From: Pholiota molesta
Lineage: Eukaryota > Basidiomycota > Agaricomycetes > Agaricales > Strophariaceae
Direction of reading: 5' to 3'
Assembly (NCBI GenBank): GCA_014925825.1
Contig: JACGCK010000016.1
Location: forward strand, 186,001-250,000
Length of the DNA stretch: 64,000 nt
Shown piece by piece: positions 19,791-31,895 of the stretch. A program made the position numbers and the translations under genes. How positions within the stretch are numbered: the stretch's first letter is position 1; the number at the start of each line of letters is the position of its first letter. The notes below the pieces were generated by a model that saw only the letters and a list, made by a program, of their open reading frames with translations, ran no database searches and was not told the DNA's origin.

Positions 19791-22468
19791 GAAAAATTCG
19801 TCATTCCCAGGGAGGTCCGGAGCCCCTGTGGTGCGTTGTTTGGCCCAGGGAGATTCCGGCCGTTCCCAAAAATAGTACCCAGGGATTTCCCTCGTTGGCG
19901 CTCACCAAGCGCTCACTGACATTGGATTAAAATTGCTATGGTGCTCAGTGGCAGAGAACTAGAACTAGATCTACACTAATGACAATAGGAATTAATTATA
20001 TGTTGTGACTAGTTCAAATTGTGCTAAAGTTCAAAGCAGAAGGTAACATTGGTCTCTGAAATTTATTTCCGACAAGTTCTAGGGAAGGAAAAGTGCACGG
20101 CCTTCAACGAAAATTGTTTGGGACCGAATCATTCTCGCAAACACTTCATCTTCGAGCAGATAATTGGCCTCGGGAGTCAGCAAGAGAGTACCTGGCTTCT
20201 CTAATACTGTATGGTCTATGACCTTTCTGTAAGTATCAGAGATTGCGAATGGTAGATAGAAATTTCTTGGGATTGAGAAAATTTCCATTGCTAGATATGT
20301 CCTTAGGCTGTTGCCATTCAGGGAGTGAGTCAAGTAGGTTTTCAATAGAAGCGAGAGTCTGTCATCACACACACCTCTTTCATGATTCAAATTTACATCT
20401 CCAATCAGATTTCCTCTATAATACAAAAACAAGCTACTATAATCTCTGAAAATTGAAATATTCTAGCTTATCTTTTTCTGAGCAGGGCTGTAAATACCAG
20501 TCTCTGGCCTGACAAGGACCGATACAGCATTTCAGTGCTTCATCCAAATGCTTCTGTGCCAACTGAGACAGCGCTGTTGCTTATGTGCCGGCATCCCTGG
20601 CTATAAGATAAGTAACTTCCTGGTAGAAATTTTATCAAAAGAAAAAGTCTTCAAGTACATTTGTATAGTTAAAAATAAAATATATTTGTCTATACTACGA
20701 CAGGTGTCAGGATGTGTAAATACATTGATGGCGCTCGTTCATCGTTGTAGCTGCAGAGAGGGGAGCAGAAGCAGGCAGCCGCGGTGGTGGTCATTGCTCG
20801 TTCGACGTCCTCGTAGCCGCTGAGTGGGGACTAGAGCTAAGAGCAGGTGGCCGCGCCAGCGCCATGTTGGAGGCGGTGTCGTCGTAGCTGCCGGGAGGGG
20901 ACTGGGACAGGCAGCGGCATCCAACGAGCAAGAATGTGCACCACCACCACCACCACCGGCGGCGGCGGCGGTGGTGGTGTGGCGCGGGAAGGACACGGAC
21001 TGCTGGAAGAACACCTTCAGCGGGGCGCGGGTGGCGAACAGGAACGCGATACGGCACGGGCGGTGTCGACATCGGCCGTAGTTCATGCGTCGTGCGCCGT
21101 TTGTGCACCGTTGTTCGTGCGCCGTCCGTGCGTGGTCCGTCGTCGTGCGCTCTCTTGATCCGTCATCGTGCGCCATCGTCATTCGCGCCTCGTCCATCCG
21201 TTGTTCATTGTGGAACAGGTGTCGTGGGCAGTCAGTGAGTGTCGGGACTCAGCGGTAATGTGGAGTAGGCAGCAGCGGTGTTGAGGGTGGTGGCGGACAG
21301 ATCTTGTACGTCGTCGCCGTAGCCGCAGCCTGCAGGGAGGGGGGGGCTGGAACACGCGGCTGTGGTGGTGGCCAACAAGCAGACAAACGCGCACTGCTCG
21401 TTTGTCGTCCTCGTAGCCGCTGAGTGGGGACTGGCGGAGGCGGCCGCGCCACTGCGGTGTTGAAAGCGGCATCAGACAGGTTGGACAGGCGGTGGCATCC
21501 AGTGAATAAGCAGGTGAGTGCACAGCACTCGCTCGTCATCATGATGGCTGGGTAGGGGCTGTAGTAGGTGGCCACGGCCGCTCTTGCTGCAATTCCCAGT
21601 CAGTGCGATGAACGGATGGAGGGCGTACTTACCTTGCTCTCGCGAGTGGAGGCAGCCAGATAGACAAACGAGCAGCGCTCGGTGGTCATCATCATAGCTG
21701 CAGGGAGAAGGGCTGGAGCAGGCAGTGGCAGCCAAATGAACGAGCAGTTCGCTCGTCATCGTCGTAGCCGCTGGTGGGGATCTTGATGCAGGCGGCCGCG
21801 ATGCCGCGGTGTTAAACTCATGCGTCGTCGCTGTTTCCGCCGGGCGGGATCTGGGGCAGGCGGTGGTGTTAGCCAGTAGATGAACAGACGGGGGCGGACT
21901 TACCTCGTTTCACGCTGACAAGGTCGCCGTCATCGTTGTCAATGCCCGATCTCCACTGTCATCCGCGTCGTCGTCCGCATTGTCGACGTGTTGTCGTCCA
22001 TGTTGTTGTTCGCGTTGTTGTTCGCGTTGACGGTCGTGGGTGCGGTGGGATAGGGAGGGCGGGTGGTACAGGCTGTAGCTCGCGGTCAGTAGGTAAACGG
22101 ATGGACATTGCGGGCAGACTTACCCCGTCGCCTCTGCTGAGATGGCCGCCGCCCTTTCCTGCCATCTTGTAGTGCCCAGGCGCGCTGTCGTCCGCGTCGT
22201 CACCCGCATCGTCGTTCGTGTTGTCGCTCGTGTTGTTGTTCGCGTGTCGTTGTTCGTTGACGATCGTGGGCGCTGTGGGTATAGGGAGTGCAAGTGGGAA
22301 GAATGCCCATGCCAAGTTGACATAACGGCACTGCGTCATATCATGTGAGATCACGTGCTTTTTATTCGGTGCAAATCGGTCAGCGTCGGTGGCTTCGGTG
22401 TAAATCGGTCCAGTTGCCAAATTTGGCCGGGCCGGGACTTCCCTGGGAATGAGGAAGCTCCCCAGCAC
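19791..22468. mobile_element. TIR element, unit 2
   Basis: Same length as unit 1 and no difference seen by eye. It is joined to unit 1 through the linker CAGCAC (19785-19790), the first six bases of the flanking 8-bp repeat, so the terminal inverted repeats of adjacent units lie back to back. Confidence 0.72.
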
Positions 22469-25143
22469 GAAAAATTCGTCATTCCCAGGGAGGTCCGGAG
22501 CCCCTGTGGTGCGTTGTTTGGCCCAGGGAGATTCCGGCCGTTCCCAAAAATAGTACCCAGGGATTTCCCTCGTTGGCGCTCACCAAGCGCTCACTGACAT
22601 TGGATTAAAATTGCTATGGTGCTCAGTGGCAGAGAACTAGAACTAGATCTACACTAATGACAATAGGAATTAATTATATGTTGTGACTAGTTCAAATTGT
22701 GCTAAAGTTCAAAGCAGAAGGTAACATTGGTCTCTGAAATTTATTTCCGACAAGTTCTAGGGAAGGAAAAGTGCACGGCCTTCAACGAAAATTGTTTGGG
22801 ACCGAATCATTCTCGCAAACACTTCATCTTCGAGCAGATAATTGGCCTCGGGAGTCAGCAAGAGAGTACCTGGCTTCTCTAATACTGTATGGTCTATGAC
22901 CTTTCTGTAAGTATCAGAGATTGCGAATGGTAGATAGAAATTTCTTGGGATTGAGAAAATTTCCATTGCTAGATATGTCCTTAGGCTGTTGCCATTCAGG
23001 GAGTGAGTCAAGTAGGTTTCAATAGAAGCGAGAGTCTGTCATCACACACACCTCTTTCATGATTCAAATTTACATCTCCAATCAGATTTCCTCTATAATA
23101 CAAAAACAAGCTACTATAATCTCTGAAAATTGAAATATTCTAGCTTATCTTTTTCTGAGCAGGGCTGTAAATACCAGTCTCTGGCCTGACAAGGACCGAT
23201 ACAGCATTTCAGTGCTTCATCCAAATGCTTCTGTGCCAACTGAGACAGCGCTGTTGCTTATGTGCCGGCATCCCTGGCTATAAGATAAGTAACTTCCTGG
23301 TAGAAATTTTATCAAAAGAAAAAGTCTTCAAGTACATTTGTATAGTTAAAAATAAAATATATTTGTCTATACTACGACAGGTGTCAGGATGTGTAAATAC
23401 ATTGATGGCGCTCGTTCATCGTTGTAGCTGCAGAGAGGGGAGCAGAAGCAGGCAGCCGCGGTGGTGGTCATTGCTCGTTCGACGTCCTCGTAGCCGCTGA
23501 GTGGGGACTAGAGCTAAGAGCAGGTGGCCGCGCCAGCGCCATGTTGGAGGCGGTGTCGTCGTAGCTGCCGGGAGGGACTGGGACAGGCAGCGGCATCCAA
23601 CGAGCAAGAATGTGCACCACCACCACCACCACCGGCGGCGGCGGCGGTGGTGGTGTGGCGCGGGAAGGACACGGACTGCTGGAAGAACACCTTCAGCGGG
23701 GCGCGGGTGGCGAACAGGAACGCGATACGGCACGGGCGGTGTCGACATCGGCCGTAGTTCATGCGTCGTGCGCCGTTTGTGCACCGTTGTTCGTGCGCCG
23801 TCCGTGCGTGGTCCGTCGTCGTGCGCTCTCTTGATCCGTCATCGTGCGCCATCGTCATTCGCGCCTCGTCCATCCGTTGTTCATTGTGGAACAGGTGTCG
23901 TGGGCAGTCAGTGAGTGTCGGGACTCAGCGGTAATGTGGAGTAGGCAGCAGCGGTGTTGAGGGTGGTGGCGGACAGATCTTGTACGTCGTCGCCGTAGCC
24001 GCAGCCTGCAGGGAGGGGGGGCTGGAACACGCGGCTGTGGTGGTGGCCAACAAGCAGACAAACGCGCACTGCTCGTTTGTCGTCCTCGTAGCCGCTGAGT
24101 GGGGACTGGCGGAGGCGGCCGCGCCACTGCGGTGTTGAAAGCGGCATCAGACAGGTTGGACAGGCGGTGGCATCCAGTGAATAAGCAGGTGAGTGCACAG
24201 CACTCGCTCGTCATCATGATGGCTGGGTAGGGGCTGTAGTAGGTGGCCACGGCCGCTCTTGCTGCAATTCCCAGTCAGTGCGATGAACGGATGGAGGGCG
24301 TACTTACCTTGCTCTCGCGAGTGGAGGCAGCCAGATAGACAAACGAGCAGCGCTCGGTGGTCATCATCATAGCTGCAGGGAGAAGGGCTGGAGCAGGCAG
24401 TGGCAGCCAAATGAACGAGCAGTTCGCTCGTCATCGTCGTAGCCGCTGGTGGGGATCTTGATGCAGGCGGCCGCGATGCCGCGGTGTTAAACTCATGCGT
24501 CGTCGCTGTTTCCGCCGGGCGGGATCTGGGGCAGGCGGTGGTGTTAGCCAGTAGATGAACAGACGGGGGCGGACTTACCTCGTTTCACGCTGACAAGGTC
24601 GCCGTCATCGTTGTCAATGCCCGATCTCCACTGTCATCCGCGTCGTCGTCCGCATTGTCGACGTGTTGTCGTCCATGTTGTTGTTCGCGTTGTTGTTCGC
24701 GTTGACGGTCGTGGGTGCGGTGGGATAGGGAGGGCGGGTGGTACAGGCTGTAGCTCGCGGTCAGTAGGTAAACGGATGGACATTGCGGGCAGACTTACCC
24801 CGTCGCCTCTGCTGAGATGGCCGCCGCCCTTTCCTGCCATCTTGTAGTGCCCAGGCGCGCTGTCGTCCGCGTCGTCACCCGCATCGTCGTTCGTGTTGTC
24901 GCTCGTGTTGTTGTTCGCGTGTCGTTGTTCGTTGACGATCGTGGGCGCTGTGGGTATAGGGAGTGCAAGTGGGAAGAATGCCCATGCCAAGTTGACATAA
25001 CGGCACTGCGTCATATCATGTGAGATCACGTGCTTTTTATTCGGTGCAAATCGGTCAGCGTCGGTGGCTTCGGTGTAAATCGGTCCAGTTGCCAAATTTG
25101 GCCGGGCCGGGACTTCCCTGGGAATGAGGAAGCTCCCCAGCAC
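22469..25143. mobile_element. TIR element, unit 3 (three 1-nt deletions)
   Basis: Same unit, but TTTT is TTT near 23016, GGGG is GGG near 23572 and a G8 run is G7 near 24018. No substitutions seen. The first deletion breaks the 117-residue frame. The pattern matches homopolymer undercalling as in the damaged genes further left, not mutational divergence. Confidence 0.72.
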
Positions 25144-27821
25144 GAAAAATTCGTCATTCCCAGGGAGGTCCGGAGCCCCTGTGGTGCGTTGTTTGGCCCA
25201 GGGAGATTCCGGCCGTTCCCAAAAATAGTACCCAGGGATTTCCCTCGTTGGCGCTCACCAAGCGCTCACTGACATTGGATTAAAATTGCTATGGTGCTCA
25301 GTGGCAGAGAACTAGAACTAGATCTACACTAATGACAATAGGAATTAATTATATGTTGTGACTAGTTCAAATTGTGCTAAAGTTCAAAGCAGAAGGTAAC
25401 ATTGGTCTCTGAAATTTATTTCCGACAAGTTCTAGGGAAGGAAAAGTGCACGGCCTTCAACGAAAATTGTTTGGGACCGAATCATTCTCGCAAACACTTC
25501 ATCTTCGAGCAGATAATTGGCCTCGGGAGTCAGCAAGAGAGTACCTGGCTTCTCTAATACTGTATGGTCTATGACCTTTCTGTAAGTATCAGAGATTGCG
25601 AATGGTAGATAGAAATTTCTTGGGATTGAGAAAATTTCCATTGCTAGATATGTCCTTAGGCTGTTGCCATTCAGGGAGTGAGTCAAGTAGGTTTTCAATA
25701 GAAGCGAGAGTCTGTCATCACACACACCTCTTTCATGATTCAAATTTACATCTCCAATCAGATTTCCTCTATAATACAAAAACAAGCTACTATAATCTCT
25801 GAAAATTGAAATATTCTAGCTTATCTTTTTCTGAGCAGGGCTGTAAATACCAGTCTCTGGCCTGACAAGGACCGATACAGCATTTCAGTGCTTCATCCAA
25901 ATGCTTCTGTGCCAACTGAGACAGCGCTGTTGCTTATGTGCCGGCATCCCTGGCTATAAGATAAGTAACTTCCTGGTAGAAATTTTATCAAAAGAAAAAG
26001 TCTTCAAGTACATTTGTATAGTTAAAAATAAAATATATTTGTCTATACTACGACAGGTGTCAGGATGTGTAAATACATTGATGGCGCTCGTTCATCGTTG
26101 TAGCTGCAGAGAGGGGAGCAGAAGCAGGCAGCCGCGGTGGTGGTCATTGCTCGTTCGACGTCCTCGTAGCCGCTGAGTGGGGACTAGAGCTAAGAGCAGG
26201 TGGCCGCGCCAGCGCCATGTTGGAGGCGGTGTCGTCGTAGCTGCCGGGAGGGGACTGGGACAGGCAGCGGCATCCAACGAGCAAGAATGTGCACCACCAC
26301 CACCACCACCGGCGGCGGCGGCGGTGGTGGTGTGGCGCGGGAAGGACACGGACTGCTGGAAGAACACCTTCAGCGGGGCGCGGGTGGCGAACAGGAACGC
26401 GATACGGCACGGGCGGTGTCGACATCGGCCGTAGTTCATGCGTCGTGCGCCGTTTGTGCACCGTTGTTCGTGCGCCGTCCGTGCGTGGTCCGTCGTCGTG
26501 CGCTCTCTTGATCCGTCATCGTGCGCCATCGTCATTCGCGCCTCGTCCATCCGTTGTTCATTGTGGAACAGGTGTCGTGGGCAGTCAGTGAGTGTCGGGA
26601 CTCAGCGGTAATGTGGAGTAGGCAGCAGCGGTGTTGAGGGTGGTGGCGGACAGATCTTGTACGTCGTCGCCGTAGCCGCAGCCTGCAGGGAGGGGGGGGC
26701 TGGAACACGCGGCTGTGGTGGTGGCCAACAAGCAGACAAACGCGCACTGCTCGTTTGTCGTCCTCGTAGCCGCTGAGTGGGGACTGGCGGAGGCGGCCGC
26801 GCCACTGCGGTGTTGAAAGCGGCATCAGACAGGTTGGACAGGCGGTGGCATCCAGTGAATAAGCAGGTGAGTGCACAGCACTCGCTCGTCATCATGATGG
26901 CTGGGTAGGGGCTGTAGTAGGTGGCCACGGCCGCTCTTGCTGCAATTCCCAGTCAGTGCGATGAACGGATGGAGGGCGTACTTACCTTGCTCTCGCGAGT
27001 GGAGGCAGCCAGATAGACAAACGAGCAGCGCTCGGTGGTCATCATCATAGCTGCAGGGAGAAGGGCTGGAGCAGGCAGTGGCAGCCAAATGAACGAGCAG
27101 TTCGCTCGTCATCGTCGTAGCCGCTGGTGGGGATCTTGATGCAGGCGGCCGCGATGCCGCGGTGTTAAACTCATGCGTCGTCGCTGTTTCCGCCGGGCGG
27201 GATCTGGGGCAGGCGGTGGTGTTAGCCAGTAGATGAACAGACGGGGGCGGACTTACCTCGTTTCACGCTGACAAGGTCGCCGTCATCGTTGTCAATGCCC
27301 GATCTCCACTGTCATCCGCGTCGTCGTCCGCATTGTCGACGTGTTGTCGTCCATGTTGTTGTTCGCGTTGTTGTTCGCGTTGACGGTCGTGGGTGCGGTG
27401 GGATAGGGAGGGCGGGTGGTACAGGCTGTAGCTCGCGGTCAGTAGGTAAACGGATGGACATTGCGGGCAGACTTACCCCGTCGCCTCTGCTGAGATGGCC
27501 GCCGCCCTTTCCTGCCATCTTGTAGTGCCCAGGCGCGCTGTCGTCCGCGTCGTCACCCGCATCGTCGTTCGTGTTGTCGCTCGTGTTGTTGTTCGCGTGT
27601 CGTTGTTCGTTGACGATCGTGGGCGCTGTGGGTATAGGGAGTGCAAGTGGGAAGAATGCCCATGCCAAGTTGACATAACGGCACTGCGTCATATCATGTG
27701 AGATCACGTGCTTTTTATTCGGTGCAAATCGGTCAGCGTCGGTGGCTTCGGTGTAAATCGGTCCAGTTGCCAAATTTGGCCGGGCCGGGACTTCCCTGGG
27801 AATGAGGAAGCTCCCCAGCAC
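25144..27821. mobile_element. TIR element, unit 4
   Basis: Last unit, no difference from units 1 and 2 seen by eye. Its right end, ending in CTCC, is followed by CAGCACAG and then unique sequence. Confidence 0.72.
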
Positions 27822-27823
27822 AG
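27816..27823. repeat. putative 8-bp target site duplication, right copy
   Basis: CAGCACAG, matching 17105-17112. Together with the inverted-repeat ends this supports transposition as the origin of the first unit. Confidence 0.55.
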
Positions 27824-28763
27824 TGCATCATCGCCACAGTGCCACACATGCAAATCCTTAGAACATATATTTAGCAATCAAGCATTGAAAGCGTTAGATA
27901 TTTAGGAGAAAGATATTAATTGCTTCCCTGACGAGTAGCACTCGTAAATCTGCAAGCCACTTTCTGTCGGCGTCAAAAGTCAATAGGACAGAAGATTTTT
28001 TAATACACAGAAATGCTCCCGGAGAACTAATACTAAGTATATTAGACAAAAAGTAACAACGTGTAAGTTAGAATGAATTAAGCGCAGGTCATGGATTATT
28101 CGGGTTTGAGTATTCTCAATGTTGTAGCCAGGTCAGCAACGGGCGCCTATTTCCAGGACGTACTACATTTGTTGAACGTTGAACGTTGAACGTTGAACCC
28201 CATACACTTACAATCGAAGAAGACTAGCGGCGTGTTCCCCATTCTCTGAAACACTTCCGTGGATTGACCTTCACCGGTAATGCATTAGCTCACGCGCTTA
28301 CAGGCAAGCCATCAATCCTAACAGTGAAGGATAAACGAGCAATTTATCCCCAAATCTTGGAAAATCGCAAGATGTGTGAGGCACACCCAACCCTTGCATA
28401 AACTCCTGAAAGATATGCTTATTGATTCTCTTCGATGTCTTTTATGTGTTTGAGAGATGCAATAGAGAAGAAATTAAGAAGCACCAGTACTAAGAATTGC
28501 TCTCTACTGCCGGACCGTCCATCTAAGAATAATCGAGGGTATCGGTCACGATTCGTTCAGGATACCACAATCAGAATTCCAAAGGCGCATTTTTATCTCT
28601 CGGAATCGAGGCCGTGGAGAGAGAGCGGCGCCTTTACATCGAAATGAGCGCATACCAAGAGGTTATCGTCCACATCCAACCCAAATTTCCCACCTGGGAA
28701 GAAACTGAGAACATAAGAAGAGAGCCTGAGTAGAACAGATAGCATAAGCTCCAACCCCAAACC
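27822..28763. other. intergenic / THI4 upstream region
   Basis: 940 bp with no recognised gene. It holds a four-copy GTTGAAC tandem repeat at 28171-28198. I looked for a TPP riboswitch upstream of THI4: a CTGAGA occurs near 28704 but the rest of the conserved core is absent. Confidence 0.5.
28171..28198. repeat. GTTGAAC heptamer x4
   Basis: Four perfect tandem copies of GTTGAAC, about 0.57 kb upstream of the THI4 start codon. Function unknown; a simple minisatellite seed is enough to explain it. Confidence 0.85.
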
Positions 28764-29929
<1,166 letters not shown>

Positions 29930-30279
29930 AAAGAAAATTGTGGACAGAGACTGTAGAGTATTCGACAGCTAAAACGCAGCAGGAAATACGAGAAGAATGA
30001 TGGATGGGCTTTTCGACAAAGACTAGTGTAGGTTGGATCCACGATAGCCTGTCCGTCCGAAAGAGTTGATGTAAACCATGTGCATACAAAGATATCTGGT
30101 TCTTGTCAAAAAAACCGGCATTAGCATAGCACAAAGTATTTAAGCAACATAGCTTGTCGCAGGAGTATATTTAGTGTTATCAAGCTATTCTCCCTTCCAA
30201 AGACTTCTTTTCTTTTCCGGTTGTTTTCTATCCATTCTACTGAATATTGGTCTTCAGTAGAGATGTCGAATAAGGTTAA

Positions 30280-30796
30280 CTAATCGTCATCAGTCAGACC
30301 GTAATCATCGTGTAGTTGTCTTATCGTCGTTTGTTTGATAGAAGCAAGCTAGATCATTCACCAATCGTCAGAGACCATGCACCGTAAGCCAAGTCAAAGA
30401 AACGTACGCGTCCTATTAAAATCTATATGATGCATATATGCGCCCAATCGCAATACAAAAATCAAGCTTTCTTGTTTCCCAAATAAAAAAGAAACAGACC
30501 TGCGCTGCATCTTTGGCTTCGTTGTATCGATGAAGAAGTTGGATGTGTCGCTTCACTATTTTTTCTGCATCCTCGTTCTCTCTGAAACATTGTGAGTTGA
30601 ATTGAAGCTTTATCGCGAGTGTATGCGTGCCAAAAAGCGCAATTTTACCCTAGTTGCGCTTGAAGTCTATTGATTTCGAGCTGAAGGGCAATAGCACGCG
30701 CTTGCTGATTCTAAAAACAACAGGTTGAAATGCGCAGTCTCGGATTCCTCAGACTCTCTGCATGCCTTCGAAGATATAGCAGCGTGCATTCTGCAT
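30280..30796 (-). CDS. Swi5-like recombination mediator
   Basis: Swi5 works with Sfr1 to load Rad51/Dmc1 in homologous recombination. Readable exons: 30650-30710 (ARAIALQLEINRLQAQL), 30500-30581 (ENEDAEKIVKRHIQLLHRY then NEAKDAAQ) and 30280-30348 (LASIKQTTIRQLHDDYG, ending LTDDD). The EKIVKRHIQLLHRYNEAKDA block is the Swi5 signature. The join between AAQ and LAS seems to pass through a very short exon around 30407-30412 and lacks the expected LIGK residues, so one exon or a base is missing. The N-terminus is uncertain: the chosen ATG at 30796 gives a 14-residue first exon, and the real start may lie further upstream. Confidence 0.78.
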
Positions 30797-31050
30797 GCAG
30801 AAAATAGACAAAAAAGCGAGGGCTATTTGAAGACGAAGAACTTGGAAGCCTTCAGACGGTGACCTTTGCAAAGGATGTTCAAGTTCGCAACCAAGTTCCA
30901 GCGGTGGCAGTGATTCTGGTTAGGTTTGTTTGGCAAGGTCCTGTTGTATAAACGCGGTTACTTACGTCATTCAATAGTCTTCCATCGCGGGTACGCGTCC
31001 TCCGCTTGTGCCAATTACTACATACCATCTCGAAATTATACACTCATCGC

Positions 31051-31823
31051 ATGGGCATGACTCTCCCAAACCAAGATAGTTCAATGGAGCAAGCTCGCGC
31101 CTTAATGACTCAAAAGGATAACATCGAAGCCGAACTCGAATCCCACATATCCATTCTCAAAGCAAACAATGTCACAATGCAGTCTCCTCTCGTCGACGCT
31201 GAAGGCTTCCCTCGTGCTGATATTGATATCTATGCCGTACGAGGTGCCAGAGTGCGGATAATTGAGCTAAGGAACGATCTCAAAGCTGTTATGGATTCGA
31301 TTGGAAAGGCATTAGAGGGAATCTTCGACCCCTCATTATCTACCGGGGTTGCTGAGGCTCGTTCCGAGACTACGTCCCTCGAACCTTTTGCGAAAGTGGA
31401 AGCAGTCGCACCTGGGAGTCCAGCTGCCGAAGCGGTATGTTTTCGAGATCTGAAGAATTCAAAAGAGTGTGCTAATCACATCGTATTTAGTCATTACAGA
31501 AAGGTGACCTTGTCGTGAAATTCGGCCGCCTGGATCAAAGCTCTTTCAAATCTGGTTCTTTGCAACCTCTTGCAGAACTAGTTGCAGAAAATGAAAACGT
31601 GAGTTAGAGGGCTGTTAGTCATTAAGAACTATGACTGATCTCTTTTAGCGTGCAATTACAATTCGAATTATTCGTTCCGAGAAAAATATGTTTGTAACAT
31701 TGACGCCTCGAAAGAATTGGGGTGGTAGAGGAATGCTTGGGTATGTATTCTCTTTTTCAAGATAGTTTTCTTTAATTGATATTTCATTTTAGATGTCATA
31801 TTGTGCCATTCTCACCATCATAG
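31051..31823 (+). CDS. NAS2: 26S proteasome assembly chaperone Nas2 / PSMD9
   Basis: Nas2 (p27, PSMD9) binds the Rpt5 ATPase tail during assembly of the proteasome regulatory base. Exons 31051-31434, 31491-31598, 31649-31740 and 31793-31823 give 204 residues, in phase throughout. The N-terminal helical domain holds QKDNIEAELESHISIL, SPLVDAEGFPRADIDIYAVR and ARVRIIELRNDLKAVM; the C-terminal PDZ domain holds AVAPGSPAAEASLQKGD, LVVKFG and the ending GRGMLGCHIVPFSPS. Its start is 254 bp from the divergent Swi5-like gene, and its stop is 72 bp from the convergent acyl-CoA dehydrogenase. Confidence 0.93.
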
Positions 31824-31895
31824 CATTATTCCGAAGGAGTTAGAAATGTACGATAATATCTTTTTCACGAAATGTACAACTGGATTCAGCCCACA

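Larger units (their letters stand above)
17113..27821. repeat. head-to-tail array of four 2.68 kb inverted-repeat units
   Basis: Four units in the same orientation begin at 17113, 19791, 22469 and 25144, with lengths 2678, 2678, 2675 and 2678. Comparing them by eye I found only three differences, all single-base homopolymer deletions in unit 3 (near 23016, 23572 and 24018). The array ends abruptly on unique DNA on both sides. Each unit has an AT-rich left third and a GC-rich, CGTCGT-biased right two thirds, unlike the flanking genes. Near identity implies very recent amplification, strong homogenisation or an assembly artefact. Confidence 0.95.

Noticed and set aside
17113..27821. CRISPR array or rDNA-like tandem repeat
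   Set aside because: Units are 2.68 kb, carry inverted-repeat ends, lack spacers and show no rRNA sequence; the genome is eukaryotic.
17113..27821. Helitron
   Set aside because: Termini are inverted repeats with an apparent 8-bp target duplication; there is no 5' TC / 3' CTAG with a terminal hairpin and no A|T insertion point.
28620..28763. TPP riboswitch upstream of THI4
   Set aside because: A CTGAGA is present near 28704, but the other conserved helices and the second sensor loop are missing.
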